A program made the translations under genes and the position numbers. DNA of 64,000 nucleotides, from NCBI RefSeq assembly GCF_009696065.1, contig NZ_VUMS01000008.1, positions 58,494 through 122,493 on the forward strand, read 5' to 3'. This DNA is from Oliverpabstia intestinalis (lineage in GTDB: Bacteria > Bacillota > Clostridia > Lachnospirales > Lachnospiraceae). Below, piece after piece: positions 43,201 through 53,818 of the stretch (position 1 is the stretch's first letter; every line of letters starts with the position of its first letter). The notes beneath the pieces were generated by a model. The model saw only the letters and a list, made by a program, of their open reading frames with translations. It ran no database searches and had not been told where the DNA came from.

Positions 43201-45297
43201 TTATTTCTCATCTGCCGGTACGTCTTTGATGCTGAAGCTCATTCTTCCCATCTTATCCTTGCCCATACAGATCACTTTGACTTCATCGCCCAGTGTCAGA
43301 ACATCCTCTACCCGGTTGATACGCTCTTTTGCGATCTTGGAGATATGAACCATACCCTCTTTTCCTGGTGCAAATTCGATAAATGCGCCGAATTCTTTGA
43401 TGCTTACTACTTTACCGGTGAAAATCTGACCTTCTTTGTAATCTGTTACGATGGTCTGGATATAGTGAATTGCTTTATCCATCATCTTCTGATCTGTTCC
43501 GCAGATAGAAACTGCTCCGTCATCTGTGATATCGATTTTTACACCGGTCTCATCGATGATCGCATTAATGGTTTTTCCTCTCTGACCTACCACATCGCCG
43601 ATCTTTTCCGGATCGATCTTGATCTGAACGATCTTCGGTGCGTATTCATTCACATGCTCTCTCGGGCCTGCGATACATTTTTCCATAACTTCGGTCAGAA
43701 TATACTCTCTTGCCTGTTTGGTCTTTGCAATAGCCTCTTCAATGATCGGACGGGTCAGACCATGGATCTTGATATCCATCTGGATCGCTGTGATACCATC
43801 ATGTGTACCTGCCACCTTGAAATCCATATCGCCGAAGAAATCCTCCAGACCCTGAATATCGGTCAGAACGATATAATCATCATCGGTCTCGCCGGTTACC
43901 AGACCACATGAGATACCTGCTACCGGTTTTCTGATCGGTACACCTGCTGCCATCAGAGACATGGTAGATGCACAGATACTTGCCTGAGAAGTAGATCCGT
44001 TGGATTCGAATGTCTCAGATACGGTACGGATCGCATATGGGAATTCTTCCTCGCTTGGCAGTACCGGAACCAGAGCTTTCTCAGCCAGTGCGCCATGACC
44101 GATCTCACGACGTCCCGGTCCACGGCTCGGTTTCGTCTCACCTACAGAGTAGGACGGGAAGTTATAGTGATGCATGTAACGTTTTCCAACCTCGAACTCA
44201 TCCAGGCCATCCAGACGCTGTCCCTCGGACAGAGGAGCCAGGGTGGTGATGGTACAGATCTGTGTCTGTCCTCTTGTAAACATGGCAGAACCGTGAACAC
44301 GCGGTACGATATCCGTTTCTGCAGCCAGCGGACGGATCTGTGTGATCGCACGGCCATCCGGACGTTTGTGATCTTTCAGGATCATCTTACGAACGGTCTT
44401 TTTCTGATACTGGTACACGGCTTCACCCAGAACAGCCAGCCATTCCTCATTATCAGCAAATGCTTCTTCCAGTTTTGCTGTCACCTGACGGATATTTTCT
44501 TCTCTTGTCTGTTTGTCATCGGAGAATACAGCTACTTCCATCTCTTCCGGTGTTACGATCTCTTTCATCGCTGCGAACAGTTCTTCCGGAACCGCACAGG
44601 ATTCATAGCTGTGTTTTGCTTTTCCGCAGTCAGCTACGATTTTGTCGATAAATGCGATGATCTCTTTGTTGACCTTATCAGCTTCAAAAATAGCTTCAAT
44701 CATCTTTGCTTCCGGAACTTCGTTTGCTCCGGCTTCAATCATGATGACTTTTTCTCTTGTGGAAGCAACAGTCAGTTTCAGGTCAGATTTTGCATTCTGC
44801 TCCAGTGTCGGGTTAATGATCAGTTCACCATCGATCATACCTACCTGTGTTGCTGCACACGGTCCGTCAAAAGGAATATCTGAGATGCAGGTTGCGATAG
44901 AGGAACCAAGCATTGCCACAACTTCCGGATTACACTGTGGATCTACAGACATTACCATGTTATTCAGTGTAACATCATTACGGTAATCCTTCGGGAACAG
45001 CGGACGCATCGGACGGTCAATTACTCGGGAGGTCAGAATCGCATGCTCGGATGCTTTTCCTTCTCTCTTGTTAAATCCACCCGGGATTTTTCCTACTGCA
45101 TACATTTTCTCTTCATATTCTACACTTAACGGGAAAAAATCAATTCCTTCTCTTGGCTTTTCTGATGCGGTTGCGGTAGAAAGTACAACGGTATCACCAT
45201 AATGCATAAATGCTGCGCCATTAGCCTGTTTTGCCACGCGGTCGATGTCAACTGTCAGTGTTCTTCCTGCCAGTTCCATAGAATAACTTTTGTACAT
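43201..45297 (-). CDS. pnp: Polyribonucleotide nucleotidyltransferase (PNPase)
   Basis: 698 residues. Two RNase PH-like domains flank an all-helical linker (first: VVLSTATASEKPREGIDFFPLSVEYEEK; second: TRGQTQICTITTLAPLSEGQRLD), with the catalytic region FKVAGTHDGITAIQMDIKI. Then a KH domain (KIGDVVGQRGKTINAI) and a C-terminal S1 domain (GQIFTGKVVSIKEFGAFIEFAPGKEGMVHIS). Degrades RNA 3' to 5' by phosphorolysis; partner of RNase Y (9.4-10.9 kb). The rpsO gene lies directly upstream, the usual rpsO-pnp order, separated here by about 300 bases. Confidence 0.98.
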   Translation of the reverse strand: MYKSYSMELAGRTLTVDIDRVAKQANGAAFMHYGDTVVLSTATASEKPREGIDFFPLSVEYEEKMYAVGKIPGGFNKREGKASEHAILTSRVIDRPMRPLFPKDYRNDVTLNNMVMSVDPQCNPEVVAMLGSSIATCISDIPFDGPCAATQVGMIDGELIINPTLEQNAKSDLKLTVASTREKVIMIEAGANEVPEAKMIEAIFEADKVNKEIIAFIDKIVADCGKAKHSYESCAVPEELFAAMKEIVTPEEMEVAVFSDDKQTREENIRQVTAKLEEAFADNEEWLAVLGEAVYQYQKKTVRKMILKDHKRPDGRAITQIRPLAAETDIVPRVHGSAMFTRGQTQICTITTLAPLSEGQRLDGLDEFEVGKRYMHHYNFPSYSVGETKPSRGPGRREIGHGALAEKALVPVLPSEEEFPYAIRTVSETFESNGSTSQASICASTMSLMAAGVPIRKPVAGISCGLVTGETDDDYIVLTDIQGLEDFFGDMDFKVAGTHDGITAIQMDIKIHGLTRPIIEEAIAKTKQAREYILTEVMEKCIAGPREHVNEYAPKIVQIKIDPEKIGDVVGQRGKTINAIIDETGVKIDITDDGAVSICGTDQKMMDKAIHYIQTIVTDYKEGQIFTGKVVSIKEFGAFIEFAPGKEGMVHISKIAKERINRVEDVLTLGDEVKVICMGKDKMGRMSFSIKDVPADEK

Positions 45298-45540
45298 ACA
45301 TTTTCTCCTTTTTCTGCCCTCTGGGCGATTTTTTCGTTACTGTTCACTTCATTCTCAGCAACATTCTGCCGGCGGATATGCTCCGAAACAACTGAAAAAC
45401 ACACTCCCCGCTGTCCTTATCCTGCTTTGGCAATATGCTTTTCAGTGGTCTCGGCATCCTTTCCGACATCTTCCGGTAATCGACAGTATCCGTTGGGATA
45501 TATTTTCCTTTTTTACGCTGTCTTGTACAGATTAAGATAA
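45298..45540. other. rpsO-pnp intergenic region
   Basis: About 240 bases with a palindrome half-copy (CGTTACTGTTCACTT at 45335-45349) and no clear gene. The pnp start is preceded by AAAGGAGAAAATG. A pnp promoter was not assigned. Confidence 0.4.
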
Positions 45541-45569
45541 GAGGGATGGAAGAATACCTTCCACCCCTC
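45541..45569 (-). terminator. Terminator downstream of rpsO
   Basis: GAGGGGTGGAAGG-TATT-CTTCCATCCCTC on the minus strand followed by TTATCTT; stem strong, T run weak. Confidence 0.75.
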
Positions 45570-45595
45570 GCCATTCTTTTCTCTGTGCAGTTGAA

Positions 45596-45862
45596 TTACT
45601 TTCTGATTCCTAATTTTTCAATCAGTGCACGATATCTTTCGATATCTGTTTTCTTCAGGTAATCCAGCAGACCTCTTCTCTGACCTACCATTTTCAGCAG
45701 ACCTCTTCTGGAATGATGATCTTTGTGATGTGTTTTCAGATGCTCTGTCAGCTCCTGGATTCTTGCTGTCAGTACAGCTACCTGTACTTCCGGTGAACCT
45801 GTGTCGCCTTCTGTTCTTGCGTATTCAGCCATAATAGCCTGTTTCTTTTCTTTAGAAATCAT
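45596..45862 (-). CDS. rpsO: 30S ribosomal protein S15
   Basis: Predicted 88 residues from ATG at 45862 ([20 protein letters not shown]) after GGAGGAAAACAA, the standard S15 length. Contains [37 protein letters not shown] and the C-terminal [12 protein letters not shown]. It binds 16S rRNA in the platform of the small subunit. It follows ribF in the same direction and precedes pnp. Confidence 0.98.
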   Translation of the reverse strand: MISKEKKQAIMAEYARTEGDTGSPEVQVAVLTARIQELTEHLKTHHKDHHSRRGLLKMVGQRRGLLDYLKKTDIERYRALIEKLGIRK

Positions 45863-45967
45863 TTTGTTTTCCTCCTGTTTTTTCAATCGCCACATATTAA
45901 GAAATGGTCGGAGTATCCGATATCTGAATATGGGCTAACTCATACTTGAACAGTATACCATATACTT

Positions 45968-46900
45968 TCAGTAATGTAAACCTCTTTTTTCGAAATATTG
46001 CTTTCCTGAACCGGCATCTCTCTGAATCTGTGCTTTCAGTTCTTCCACCGAATCAAACTTGCACTCCGGACGCACAAAGTGATAGAATTCCACCCGGGCC
46101 TCTTCCCCGTACAGATCCTCGTCGCAGTCAAACAAATACGTCTCTACACCTGCAAACGGCACTTCCACGGTGGGTTTCACCCCCACATTGGAGATTCCAT
46201 AGAACGTTTTACCTTTGATAAAAGTTTTCGATGCATAGACACCAAAGGGTGGTAGAAGTTTTCCGTCTTCCGGCACCTGATTAATCGTCGGAAGTCCCCA
46301 GGTACGCCCCAGCTGTCTTCCATGTACCACTTCTCCCAGCACAAAATACCGGTAGCCGAGGAGCTCATTGACTTTCTCGATATTTCCTTCCTGAAGTACC
46401 TCACGGATCCAGGTGCTGCTGATCGGGCGTTCTTCCCGCGTCTCCTTGCTTAAAATTTCCACCTCAAATCCATATTGGGTACCCGCCTTCCGTAACAGTT
46501 CCGGATTTCCTTTTCTGTTATGTCCAAAGTGAAAATCCGGCCCCACCACTACATATGCGGCACACAGCTGTTTAACCAGAATCTCCCTGATAAAATCCTC
46601 CGGCTCCATCCGGATGATTTCCGGAACGAACGGACACTCCACCAGACATTCCACTCCCCGGCGTTCCAGAAGAATCCTGCGCTCTTCATTCGTAAGAATC
46701 GTCCGCTTGATCCTGGTTCCCAGTCTGACAAGAGGAGAAACATCAAAGGTAAATACTACCGTTTCATATCCTTCTTTGCCGATTTCCAGAACCCGGTTGA
46801 TCAGTTTACTGTGCCCCTTATGGACGCCGTCAAATTTTCCAAGTGTTACCACACTTCTCTTATCCAATTGAAAATCCAGATTTTTTGTAATATATTTCAT
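45968..46900 (-). CDS. ribF: Bifunctional riboflavin kinase / FAD synthetase
   Basis: Predicted 310 residues from ATG at 46900 (MKYITKNLDFQLDKRSVVTLGKFDG-like start). The N-terminal FAD synthetase half has GKFDGVHKGHSKLI (nucleotidyltransferase GxxHxGH-type) and VGPDFHFGHNRKG with ISSTWIRE; the C-terminal flavokinase half has GRTWGLPTINQVPEDGKLLPPFGVYAS and VETYLFD. Converts riboflavin to FMN and FAD. Next to truB, in the typical infB-rbfA-truB-ribF order. The start is supported only by a weak GGAAAGAG. Confidence 0.95.
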   Translation of the reverse strand: MKYITKNLDFQLDKRSVVTLGKFDGVHKGHSKLINRVLEIGKEGYETVVFTFDVSPLVRLGTRIKRTILTNEERRILLERRGVECLVECPFVPEIIRMEPEDFIREILVKQLCAAYVVVGPDFHFGHNRKGNPELLRKAGTQYGFEVEILSKETREERPISSTWIREVLQEGNIEKVNELLGYRYFVLGEVVHGRQLGRTWGLPTINQVPEDGKLLPPFGVYASKTFIKGKTFYGISNVGVKPTVEVPFAGVETYLFDCDEDLYGEEARVEFYHFVRPECKFDSVEELKAQIQRDAGSGKQYFEKRGLHY

Positions 46901-46989
46901 GTCTCTTTCCATTCTTCTCTCTGTCGCAACTGTTTTTCCAATTGCTTTTACGGGACAAAACATCTCACAGAATATTGCCTGCAGAATCG

Positions 46990-47898
46990 TTACGCCTCAT
47001 TTTCTTTTCGATAAAACATTTTCACCGGTATCATCTGATCTGTCTTTTTCTCATACAGTCCTATAAATGTCTCCCGGCTGTCATATACTCTGACATAACC
47101 TCCATCCACCTTGAGCTCCTCCTGTAACAGTTCCGGAAAAATCCGGTTTCCGTTGTGTACCAGAAGATCACCCTGCGGTGTTGTTTTCGCAGCCGGATAC
47201 TGATCGAACATCCTGTCTACAGGAAGAATCAAACGTTCTATATTACCTTCTTCCATGACTTTTTGTACTTCGTCCAGTTTTACCGCGTCTGTCAATCCAA
47301 ACCGCTCTACCCGGGTACGCAGAAGTTCTTCCATGCAACCGCCACATCCCAGTTTTTCACCGATATCGTTACATAAGGTCCGGATATACGTTCCCTTGGA
47401 ACACTGCACCCGAATCTTTACTTTCGGAAGCTCCATCCACAGAACCTCAATGTTATGAAAGGTAACCGGTCTGGCTTTTCGCTCCACGACTTTACCTTCC
47501 CGTGCCAGTTCGTACAGTTTTTTTCCATTCACTTTCAGTGCGGAATACATCGGTGGAACCTGCTGCTGCTCACCCTGAAATGAAAGAATGCAGGTGCGGA
47601 CTTCTTCTTCCGACACCTGCACTGACGACTCCTTCAGGATCGTTCCTTCCATATCCTGGGTATCGGTGGTGATTCCCAACCGAAGCACTGCCTCGTATTC
47701 CTTATCATGATCTGCCAGCAGATCACACAGTTTTGTTCCTTTTCCAAGGCAGACCGGCAGGACACCCTGTGCCTGAGGATCCAGGGTTCCCGTATGACCG
47801 ATCTTTTTTTGTTTTAAGATTCCACGAAGCTTCGCCACCACATCATGAGATGTATAGCCTGCTTCTTTGTATATATTGATTACACCGCTTCTTTCCAT
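46990..47898 (-). CDS. truB: tRNA pseudouridine(55) synthase
   Basis: 302 residues. The catalytic Asp is D40 in GHTGTLDPQAQGVLPVCLG; KTYEA-type substrate motif appears as DKEYEAVLRLG, followed by RKARPVTFHNIEVL and CSKGTYIRTLCNDIG. It makes pseudouridine 55 in the T-loop of tRNAs. The start is 10 bases downstream of the nrnA-like stop, so it is co-transcribed with it. Confidence 0.97.
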   Translation of the reverse strand: MERSGVINIYKEAGYTSHDVVAKLRGILKQKKIGHTGTLDPQAQGVLPVCLGKGTKLCDLLADHDKEYEAVLRLGITTDTQDMEGTILKESSVQVSEEEVRTCILSFQGEQQQVPPMYSALKVNGKKLYELAREGKVVERKARPVTFHNIEVLWMELPKVKIRVQCSKGTYIRTLCNDIGEKLGCGGCMEELLRTRVERFGLTDAVKLDEVQKVMEEGNIERLILPVDRMFDQYPAAKTTPQGDLLVHNGNRIFPELLQEELKVDGGYVRVYDSRETFIGLYEKKTDQMIPVKMFYRKENEA

Positions 47899-47907
47899 AT
47901 GTTTTCT

Positions 47908-48870
47908 TTACTCCCGAAGCTGTCTTTCTATATCCAGTGTCAGACTGTTTACCACATCGAAAACTGATCCCTGCATAGTACATCCGGCTGCTTTCACATG
48001 GCCTCCACCGCCAAAATAAGAAGCCACTCTTGCCACATCCACTTTTCCGTTGGAACGCATGCTGACTTTATACTCCTGCACACCGATTTCATATAAAAAG
48101 ATGGCAACCTCCACGCCACGGGTATTCTGTAACTGGTTGACGATACCATCCATATCTTTCGGTGTCACACCGTAAAAATCCATGTCTTTCTTTCTCACAT
48201 AACCCACGATACACCGCTGATCCAAAAGCATGATGCTCTCCATGATCGTGCGTCCCATAATCTGATTCTGTGCATAGGATTTTGTATAGAAAGAATCCTT
48301 GATGATACTGGTAAAATCAATGCCTTTTGCCATCAGCTGACCTGCGATCTCCATGGTTCTGGTTCCGGTACAGCTGTACTGGAACACACCGGTATCGTGA
48401 ACGATCCCGGTATATAGTGCTTCCGCACAGGCTTTGTTGATCTTTTCCGGCTCCAGAAGTTCATAGAGCACTTCACAGGTAGAGCTTGCGTCCGGAACGA
48501 TCTGATTCTTCTGTGCAATTCCTTTATTCGTGATGTGATGATCGATGCACGCGGTTATTTTCGCCGTATTCACTGCCTGACCGGCAACGCCGATCCGGTC
48601 TGTGCTGCTGACATCGAATTCCAGGAACAGGTCATATTCTTTCTCTTCCCATTCCTGTTTCGCCTGATCAATGTTCTGAATAAAATGAAATACTTCCGGT
48701 ACCTCCTCCAGATAAACATCTGTCTGGATCTGTGGGTAATTTTCTTTCAGATACAGATACATTCCCATGCAGGAGCCCACGCAGTCACCATCCGGTCTTA
48801 CGTGACCGGCGATAGCTGCTGTGGTTACACCCTCAAGTACAGATGCAATATTATTTATCATCTTCCTCAT
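47908..48870 (-). CDS. nrnA: DHH family phosphoesterase (NrnA-type nanoRNase / pAp phosphatase)
   Basis: 320 residues with DHH/DHHA1 architecture. Metal ligands: GHVRPDGDCVGS (residues 21-32), FDVSSTDRIG, CIDHHIT (DHH motif) and later GIVHDTGVFQYS; the C-terminal DHHA1 substrate site is GGGGHVKAAGCTM. It degrades 2-5 nucleotide RNAs and dephosphorylates pAp. Starts inside the 3' end of rbfA (20-base overlap) and is followed by truB, the usual gram-positive order. Confidence 0.93.
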   Translation of the reverse strand: MRKMINNIASVLEGVTTAAIAGHVRPDGDCVGSCMGMYLYLKENYPQIQTDVYLEEVPEVFHFIQNIDQAKQEWEEKEYDLFLEFDVSSTDRIGVAGQAVNTAKITACIDHHITNKGIAQKNQIVPDASSTCEVLYELLEPEKINKACAEALYTGIVHDTGVFQYSCTGTRTMEIAGQLMAKGIDFTSIIKDSFYTKSYAQNQIMGRTIMESIMLLDQRCIVGYVRKKDMDFYGVTPKDMDGIVNQLQNTRGVEVAIFLYEIGVQEYKVSMRSNGKVDVARVASYFGGGGHVKAAGCTMQGSVFDVVNSLTLDIERQLRE

Positions 48871-49234
48871 CCCTTTCTGGGGTCTCTTTATTTACCTCGT
48901 CAATTAATCTGGACATATGCACACCATATTCAATCGACTGATCCAGTACAAACTGAATCTCCGGTGTGTTACGAAGATTCAGACGTTTTGCCAGCTGGCG
49001 GCGTACATAACCTTCCGCACTGCGAAGACCGGCAATGGTATCTTTCTTTTCTTCATCGGAACCCATCACACTGATGTATGCCTTGCAGGTTTTCAGATCC
49101 GGTGCCACTTCCACAGAAGTGACGGATGTCATCATATGAATTCTGGGATCTTTGATCTCCTGACGGATGATGAGGCTTAATTCTTTCATCACTTCGCCGT
49201 TGATCCTTGTATTTTTTATGCTGTTTTTTCTCAT
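48851..49234 (-). CDS. rbfA: Ribosome-binding factor A
   Basis: 127 residues, KH-like fold. Typical RbfA segments: INGEVMKELSLIIRQEIKDPRI, SVTSVEVAPDLKTCKAYISVMG, and RRQLAKRLNLRNTPEIQFVLDQSIEYGVHMSRLI. It helps mature the 5' end of 16S rRNA. It lies 30 bases downstream of infB and overlaps the nrnA start. Confidence 0.97.
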   Translation of the reverse strand: MRKNSIKNTRINGEVMKELSLIIRQEIKDPRIHMMTSVTSVEVAPDLKTCKAYISVMGSDEEKKDTIAGLRSAEGYVRRQLAKRLNLRNTPEIQFVLDQSIEYGVHMSRLIDEVNKETPERDEEDDK

Positions 49235-49263
49235 TACCTATCACCTCAATCCGGTATGAAAGC

Positions 49264-51984
49264 CTATCTCGGTACTTCTACCATGATGTATGCTTCTACC
49301 TGATCCAATTCCTGGATATCGTTGAATCCTTCGAATACCAGACCACATTCATAACCGGCTTTTACTTCTTTCACATCATCTTTGAATCGTTTCAGAGATG
49401 CCAGTGGACCTTCGAAGATCTGTTTTCCTTCTCTGGAGATTCTTACCGTACAGCCTCTCTGGAATACACCATCCAGAACATAACTTCCGGCGATGTTACC
49501 GACACCGGATGCTTTGAAGATCTGACGAACTTCTGCATGACCGATGACTTTCTCTTCGAAGACAGGATCAAGCATACCCTTCATGGCAGCTTCCACATCT
49601 TCGATTGCCTGATAGATGACACGGTACAGACGCAGGTCTACACCTTCCTGTTCTGCGGTTGCTTTTGCTGTCGCGTCCGGACGAACATTGAAACCGATGA
49701 TGATCGCGTTGGAGGCGGAAGCCAGTGTTACGTCCGATTCGTTGATAGCACCTACACCACCATGGATGACCTTAACGACAACTTCATCATTAGACAGCTT
49801 CACAAGACTCTGCTTTACAGCTTCCACAGATCCCTGAACATCAGCTTTTACGATAAGATTCAGTTCTTTCAGGTTACCTTCCTGAATCTGGCTGAACAGA
49901 TCATCCAGAGACATCTTCGCTTTTGTTTCTTCCAGCAGACGATTCTTATTTTCAGAAATAAAGGTTGCTGCAAAGTTCTTTGCTTCTTTATCGTTTTCGG
50001 TAGCCACCAGAACTTCACCTGCGTTCGGTACATCTGACAGACCAAGAATCTCTACCGGCGTAGACGGGCCTGCTTCTTTGACACGGCGTCCCTTATCATC
50101 CATCATCGCACGTACTTTACCTGAGGAAGCTCCGGCTGCGATAAAGTCACCCACATGCAGCGTACCTTTCTGTACAAGAATAGTAGCAACCGGACCTTTT
50201 CCTTTGTCAAGCTGCGCCTCGATAACCAGACCACGTGCTTTTCTCTTCGGGTTGGCTTTCAGTTCGCATACCTCGGAAGTCAGCAGGATCATCTCCAGCA
50301 GTTCCTCGATACCCTGGTGAGTCTTTGCGGACACTGGGACGAAAATAGTGCTTCCTCCCCAGTCTTCCGGGATCAGTTCGTACTCGGAAAGTTCCTGTTT
50401 TACTCTCTCGATGTTGGCACTCGGTTTATCTACTTTGTTGATCGCAACAATGATCTCAACACCTGCTGCTTTTGCATGGTTGATTGCTTCTACCGTCTGC
50501 GGCATTACACCATCGTCTGCTGCAACTACCAGAACAGCGATATCGGTGGAGTTTGCTCCACGCATACGCATAGCGGTGAATGCCTCATGTCCCGGAGTAT
50601 CCAGGAATGTGATCTTCTGTCCCTTGATTGATACCACATATGCACCGATGTGCTGTGTGATACCACCGGCCTCACGGTCGGTTACATTTGTCTTACGAAT
50701 CGCATCCAGCAGTGAAGTTTTACCATGGTCAACGTGTCCCATAACACAGACAACCGGTGGTCTTGGAACGAGATCCTTCGGATCTTCCTCTTCCTCTTTT
50801 AACAGTTCCTCAATCACATCCACTTTTTCTTCCTGTTCTGCGATAATATCATAGTCAAGTGCGATCTCCTGTGCCTTTTCAAAATCGATCTCATGGTTTA
50901 CCGTAACCATAGTTCCTTCCATAAACAGTTTCTTAACGATCACTGCCGGCTGCATCTTCATCTTTTCTGCTAGTTCGCGAATCGTCATTTTCTCCGGAAG
51001 TGTGATTTCTTTCACTACTTCTTTCTTTTCTTCCTTCGGCTGAGGACGGGCAGGTTTCTGCAGTGCTTTCGGCAGTCTGCTCTTCTGAAAACGTCCCTGG
51101 TTCGGACGGTTGGATCCCTGTCCGTTTCGTCTGTCCTGGGTCTTTTTCTCTTCTCTTTCGCGTTCTTTTTCTTTATCTTTTTCTTTGTTCTTTACGTCTC
51201 TGACCGGTTTTCTTGCCAGACCCAGATCCATACTGTCCATAGCAGGTCTGGAATCTCTGCGTTCATTTCTGCGTCCGTTGTTTTCTCTTCCGTCGCGGTC
51301 TCTGTTATCACGGTTCATACCGTTTCTGTTGTTATCAAAACGACGGCCGCCCTGATTGTCTCTGTTCTGATTGTCTCTGTTTTGTCCGTCTCTGTTTCCA
51401 TCGAAGCGACGGCTTCCGTTTCCGCCGTCCTGACGGTTGTTCTGTCCCTGATAACGGTTATTATTCTGGCCGTTTCTGTTATCAAAGCGACGGCCACCCT
51501 GGTTATCTCTGCTCTGGCCGTCACGATTCTGATTGTCTCTTCTTCCCTGACCGTCACGGTTCTGATTGTCTCTTCTTCCCTGACCGTTGAATCTTCTCTC
51601 CTGACCATCTCTGCTCTGATTGTCACGGTTCTGATATCCACTGCGGTTTCCTTCACCGTTTCCTCTTGCCGGTCTGTCCTGTCCGTTTCTGTCAGACTGC
51701 GGTTTGTTTCTTCTGAAATTCTTACCTTCCTGGGTCTGTGCGTTCTGCGGACGGAATACCTGAATCAGATTTGATTTCTTTTTCGGGCGGTCAGCTGCTT
51801 CTTTTTTCTCTTCTTTTCCTTCATTTTTTCCGGTGAATGCATCCCGGACCATTTTTTCATCTTTTTCTTCCAATGTACTCATATGACTCTTAACTTCTAC
51901 CTTTTTCTCCTTTAAAAATTCAATAACTTCTTTGTTTGTTTTATTTAATTCCTGTGCAATTTCATAGATTCTTGATTTTGGCAT
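49264..51984 (-). CDS. infB: Translation initiation factor IF-2
   Basis: Predicted 906 residues from ATG at 51984 ([20 protein letters not shown]). An IF2_N module at the N-terminus, then roughly residues 70-280 are a low-complexity Arg/Asp/Asn/Gly/Gln-rich linker (many [15 protein letters not shown] units), a second IF2_N ([12 protein letters not shown]), and the GTPase with [17 protein letters not shown] and NKVDK. Domains II-IV follow ([25 protein letters not shown]). It delivers initiator tRNA to the ribosome. Longer than Bacillus IF-2 (about 716) because of the linker. Part of the nusA-infB cluster. Confidence 0.97.
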   Translation of the reverse strand: MPKSRIYEIAQELNKTNKEVIEFLKEKKVEVKSHMSTLEEKDEKMVRDAFTGKNEGKEEKKEAADRPKKKSNLIQVFRPQNAQTQEGKNFRRNKPQSDRNGQDRPARGNGEGNRSGYQNRDNQSRDGQERRFNGQGRRDNQNRDGQGRRDNQNRDGQSRDNQGGRRFDNRNGQNNNRYQGQNNRQDGGNGSRRFDGNRDGQNRDNQNRDNQGGRRFDNNRNGMNRDNRDRDGRENNGRRNERRDSRPAMDSMDLGLARKPVRDVKNKEKDKEKEREREEKKTQDRRNGQGSNRPNQGRFQKSRLPKALQKPARPQPKEEKKEVVKEITLPEKMTIRELAEKMKMQPAVIVKKLFMEGTMVTVNHEIDFEKAQEIALDYDIIAEQEEKVDVIEELLKEEEEDPKDLVPRPPVVCVMGHVDHGKTSLLDAIRKTNVTDREAGGITQHIGAYVVSIKGQKITFLDTPGHEAFTAMRMRGANSTDIAVLVVAADDGVMPQTVEAINHAKAAGVEIIVAINKVDKPSANIERVKQELSEYELIPEDWGGSTIFVPVSAKTHQGIEELLEMILLTSEVCELKANPKRKARGLVIEAQLDKGKGPVATILVQKGTLHVGDFIAAGASSGKVRAMMDDKGRRVKEAGPSTPVEILGLSDVPNAGEVLVATENDKEAKNFAATFISENKNRLLEETKAKMSLDDLFSQIQEGNLKELNLIVKADVQGSVEAVKQSLVKLSNDEVVVKVIHGGVGAINESDVTLASASNAIIIGFNVRPDATAKATAEQEGVDLRLYRVIYQAIEDVEAAMKGMLDPVFEEKVIGHAEVRQIFKASGVGNIAGSYVLDGVFQRGCTVRISREGKQIFEGPLASLKRFKDDVKEVKAGYECGLVFEGFNDIQELDQVEAYIMVEVPR

Positions 51985-52023
51985 TCTACCACCAACCTTT
52001 CTGCTCCATGCCAAGAAATGTAA

Positions 52024-52332
52024 TTATTCAGATTTCAGCTGTTTTTCCATTGCTGCTGCCAGGTTTTCATCAGTTACTGCCAGAGACGCACGGAATTCTT
52101 TTCCCATGGCTCTTCCCAGTTCCTCTTTTCCTCCGAAATCATAACAGGGTACTTCATAATACGTACACATATTATGGAATTTCTTTTTGGTATTGTCCGA
52201 CGCTTCCGCCGAAACGATGACCAGCCAGGCCTTTCCTGTCTTTACTGCTTTCTCCGTTGAAAACTCTCCGCTGACAATCTTACCTGCCTTGGTGGAAAGT
52301 CCGATCAGTGATAGTACTTTATTACAATTCAA
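52024..52332 (-). CDS. ylxQ: L7Ae family ribosomal-like protein (YlxQ)
   Basis: 102 residues, an L7Ae/L30e/Gadd45 fold: NKVLSLIGLSTKAGKIVSGEFSTEKAVKTGKAWLVIVSAEAS then VPCYDFGGKEELGRAMGKEFRASLAVTD. RNA-binding in its relatives; YlxQ binds RNA with a kink-turn preference in some species, with no essential role known. Positioned between ylxR and infB (overlaps ylxR by 11 bases), as in most Firmicutes. Confidence 0.92.
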   Translation of the reverse strand: MNCNKVLSLIGLSTKAGKIVSGEFSTEKAVKTGKAWLVIVSAEASDNTKKKFHNMCTYYEVPCYDFGGKEELGRAMGKEFRASLAVTDENLAAAMEKQLKSE

Positions 52333-52597
52333 TCGTATCCAGCTCCCTTTCCAGGTTCTCGTAAACCTCCTGAGGAATCTGCATCTTCAGGGAACGTTCC
52401 AGCCCTTTGTTCTTGATGGCTTTCTGCAGACATTCCTTTGAGAAACAAAGATATGCGCCGCGACCGTTTTTTCTTCCGGTCACATCCAGTACGATTTCAC
52501 CTTCCGGCGCCTTCAGTACACGCATCATTTCCTTTTTATTTTTCATCTCATTGCATCCGATACATTTCCGCAGCGGCACCTTTTTTATATTTCCCAT
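52322..52597 (-). CDS. ylxR: YlxR family RNA-binding protein (DUF448)
   Basis: Predicted 91 residues from ATG at 52597 (MGNIKKVPLRKCIGCNEMK) after GTGAGGCGG. The YlxR signature RKCIGC...K near residue 10, GRKNGRGAYLC and the C-terminal helix NLERELDTIEL are clear. A small basic RNA-associated protein; recent work links relatives to RNase P. Between nusA and ylxQ. Confidence 0.95.
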   Translation of the reverse strand: MGNIKKVPLRKCIGCNEMKNKKEMMRVLKAPEGEIVLDVTGRKNGRGAYLCFSKECLQKAIKNKGLERSLKMQIPQEVYENLERELDTIEL

Positions 52598-52626
52598 AGC
52601 TATCCGCCTCACTGTTTTTTCAGATC

Positions 52627-53802
52627 TTACTCTTCTTCTGTGGATGTCTCTTCCGAGATCTCTTCTGTTTTCGGTTCTTCATCCAGTTCTACATCGGCCA
52701 GAGCATCTTCCATGGAATCTTCACCCTCTTCATCGTCAGACTCCTGATAATATTCAAAATCACCGGCTTCTCTTGCCTGTGTCTCACTCTTGATATCGAT
52801 CTTGAAGCCTGTCAGACGGGCTGCCAGACGGGCATTCTGTCCTTCTTTACCGATTGCAAGAGACAGCTGATAATCCGGAACAATAACCAGCGCAGTCTTC
52901 TCATCCGGATCTGCCAGTACGGTGATCACCTTTGCAGGGCTCAGTGCATTCTCAATCAACAGTGCCGGATTCTCATTCCAGCTGATGATATCGATCTTCT
53001 CACCACGCAGTTCTTCCACAATAGTGTTTACTCTGGCACCGTTCATACCTACACACGCACCGACGGCATCGACATCCGGATCATTGGACCATACAGCGAT
53101 CTTGGTTCTGGAACCGGCTTCTCTTGCGATACTCTTGATCTCTACGATACCGTCTTTTACCTCAGTCACTTCTGCTTCAAAGAGACGTTTTACCAGTTCC
53201 GGATGAGTTCTGGAAACCATGATCTTTGGTCCTTTCGGTGAATCCTTAACTTCCAGTACATATACTTTGATACGTTCGGTCGGTTTGTATACTTCACCTT
53301 TGACCTGCTCGTTTTCACTCAGGATCGCATCTACCTTACCCAGATTCACACTGACATTTTTTCCCATGTACCGCTGTACCACACCGGTAACCACGTCTTT
53401 TTCTTTCTGGAAATATTCATCATACAGAACTTTTCTTTCTTCCTCACGGATCTTCTGCAGAATCACATTCTTTGCGTTCTGTGTCGCAATACGTCCGAAC
53501 TGTTTGGACTGAATCGGAACCTGAACGATATCCCCCAGTTCATATTTGGAATCCATCATCTTCGCATTGGAAAGGCTGATCTCCATCACCGGATCTTCTA
53601 CCACCTCCACTACGGTCTTGTCAGCATATACGCTGAACTCGCAGGTTTCATGATCGATGGTCACATGTACGTTATCTGCTTTTCCAAAATGGTTTTTACA
53701 GGCCTGAATCAGAGACTGTTCGATCGCTTCCATCAGAACTTCTTTGCTGATATTTTTTTCTTTTTCCAGAATAGTTAACGCTTCCAGTAATTCTGTGTTC
53801 AT
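52627..53802 (-). CDS. nusA: Transcription termination/antitermination factor NusA
   Basis: Predicted 391 residues starting at ATG 53802 ([17 protein letters not shown]) after AAGGAGG. N-terminal RNA polymerase domain, S1 domain ([24 protein letters not shown]), KH1 ([32 protein letters not shown]) and KH2 ([30 protein letters not shown]), then a short acidic tail. The acidic AR repeats of E. coli are absent, as normal in Firmicutes. Sits 17 bases downstream of rimP. Modulates pausing and termination. Confidence 0.97.
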   Translation of the reverse strand: MNTELLEALTILEKEKNISKEVLMEAIEQSLIQACKNHFGKADNVHVTIDHETCEFSVYADKTVVEVVEDPVMEISLSNAKMMDSKYELGDIVQVPIQSKQFGRIATQNAKNVILQKIREEERKVLYDEYFQKEKDVVTGVVQRYMGKNVSVNLGKVDAILSENEQVKGEVYKPTERIKVYVLEVKDSPKGPKIMVSRTHPELVKRLFEAEVTEVKDGIVEIKSIAREAGSRTKIAVWSNDPDVDAVGACVGMNGARVNTIVEELRGEKIDIISWNENPALLIENALSPAKVITVLADPDEKTALVIVPDYQLSLAIGKEGQNARLAARLTGFKIDIKSETQAREAGDFEYYQESDDEEGEDSMEDALADVELDEEPKTEEISEETSTEEE

Positions 53803-53818
53803 TTTTTCTTTATCCTCC

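Noticed and set aside
42649..43911. 420-codon open frame on the plus strand
   Set aside because: It is antisense to the response-regulator gene and pnp, has no ribosome site, and its composition (Phe/Cys/His-rich) is that of a shadow frame.
45344..45574. 76-codon minus-strand open frame between rpsO and pnp
   Set aside because: Overlaps the rpsO terminator and a palindrome half-copy; lacks a ribosome site.
51315..51774. Open frames on both strands inside the IF-2 linker
   Set aside because: Low-complexity repeats keep several frames open; the IF-2 frame explains them.
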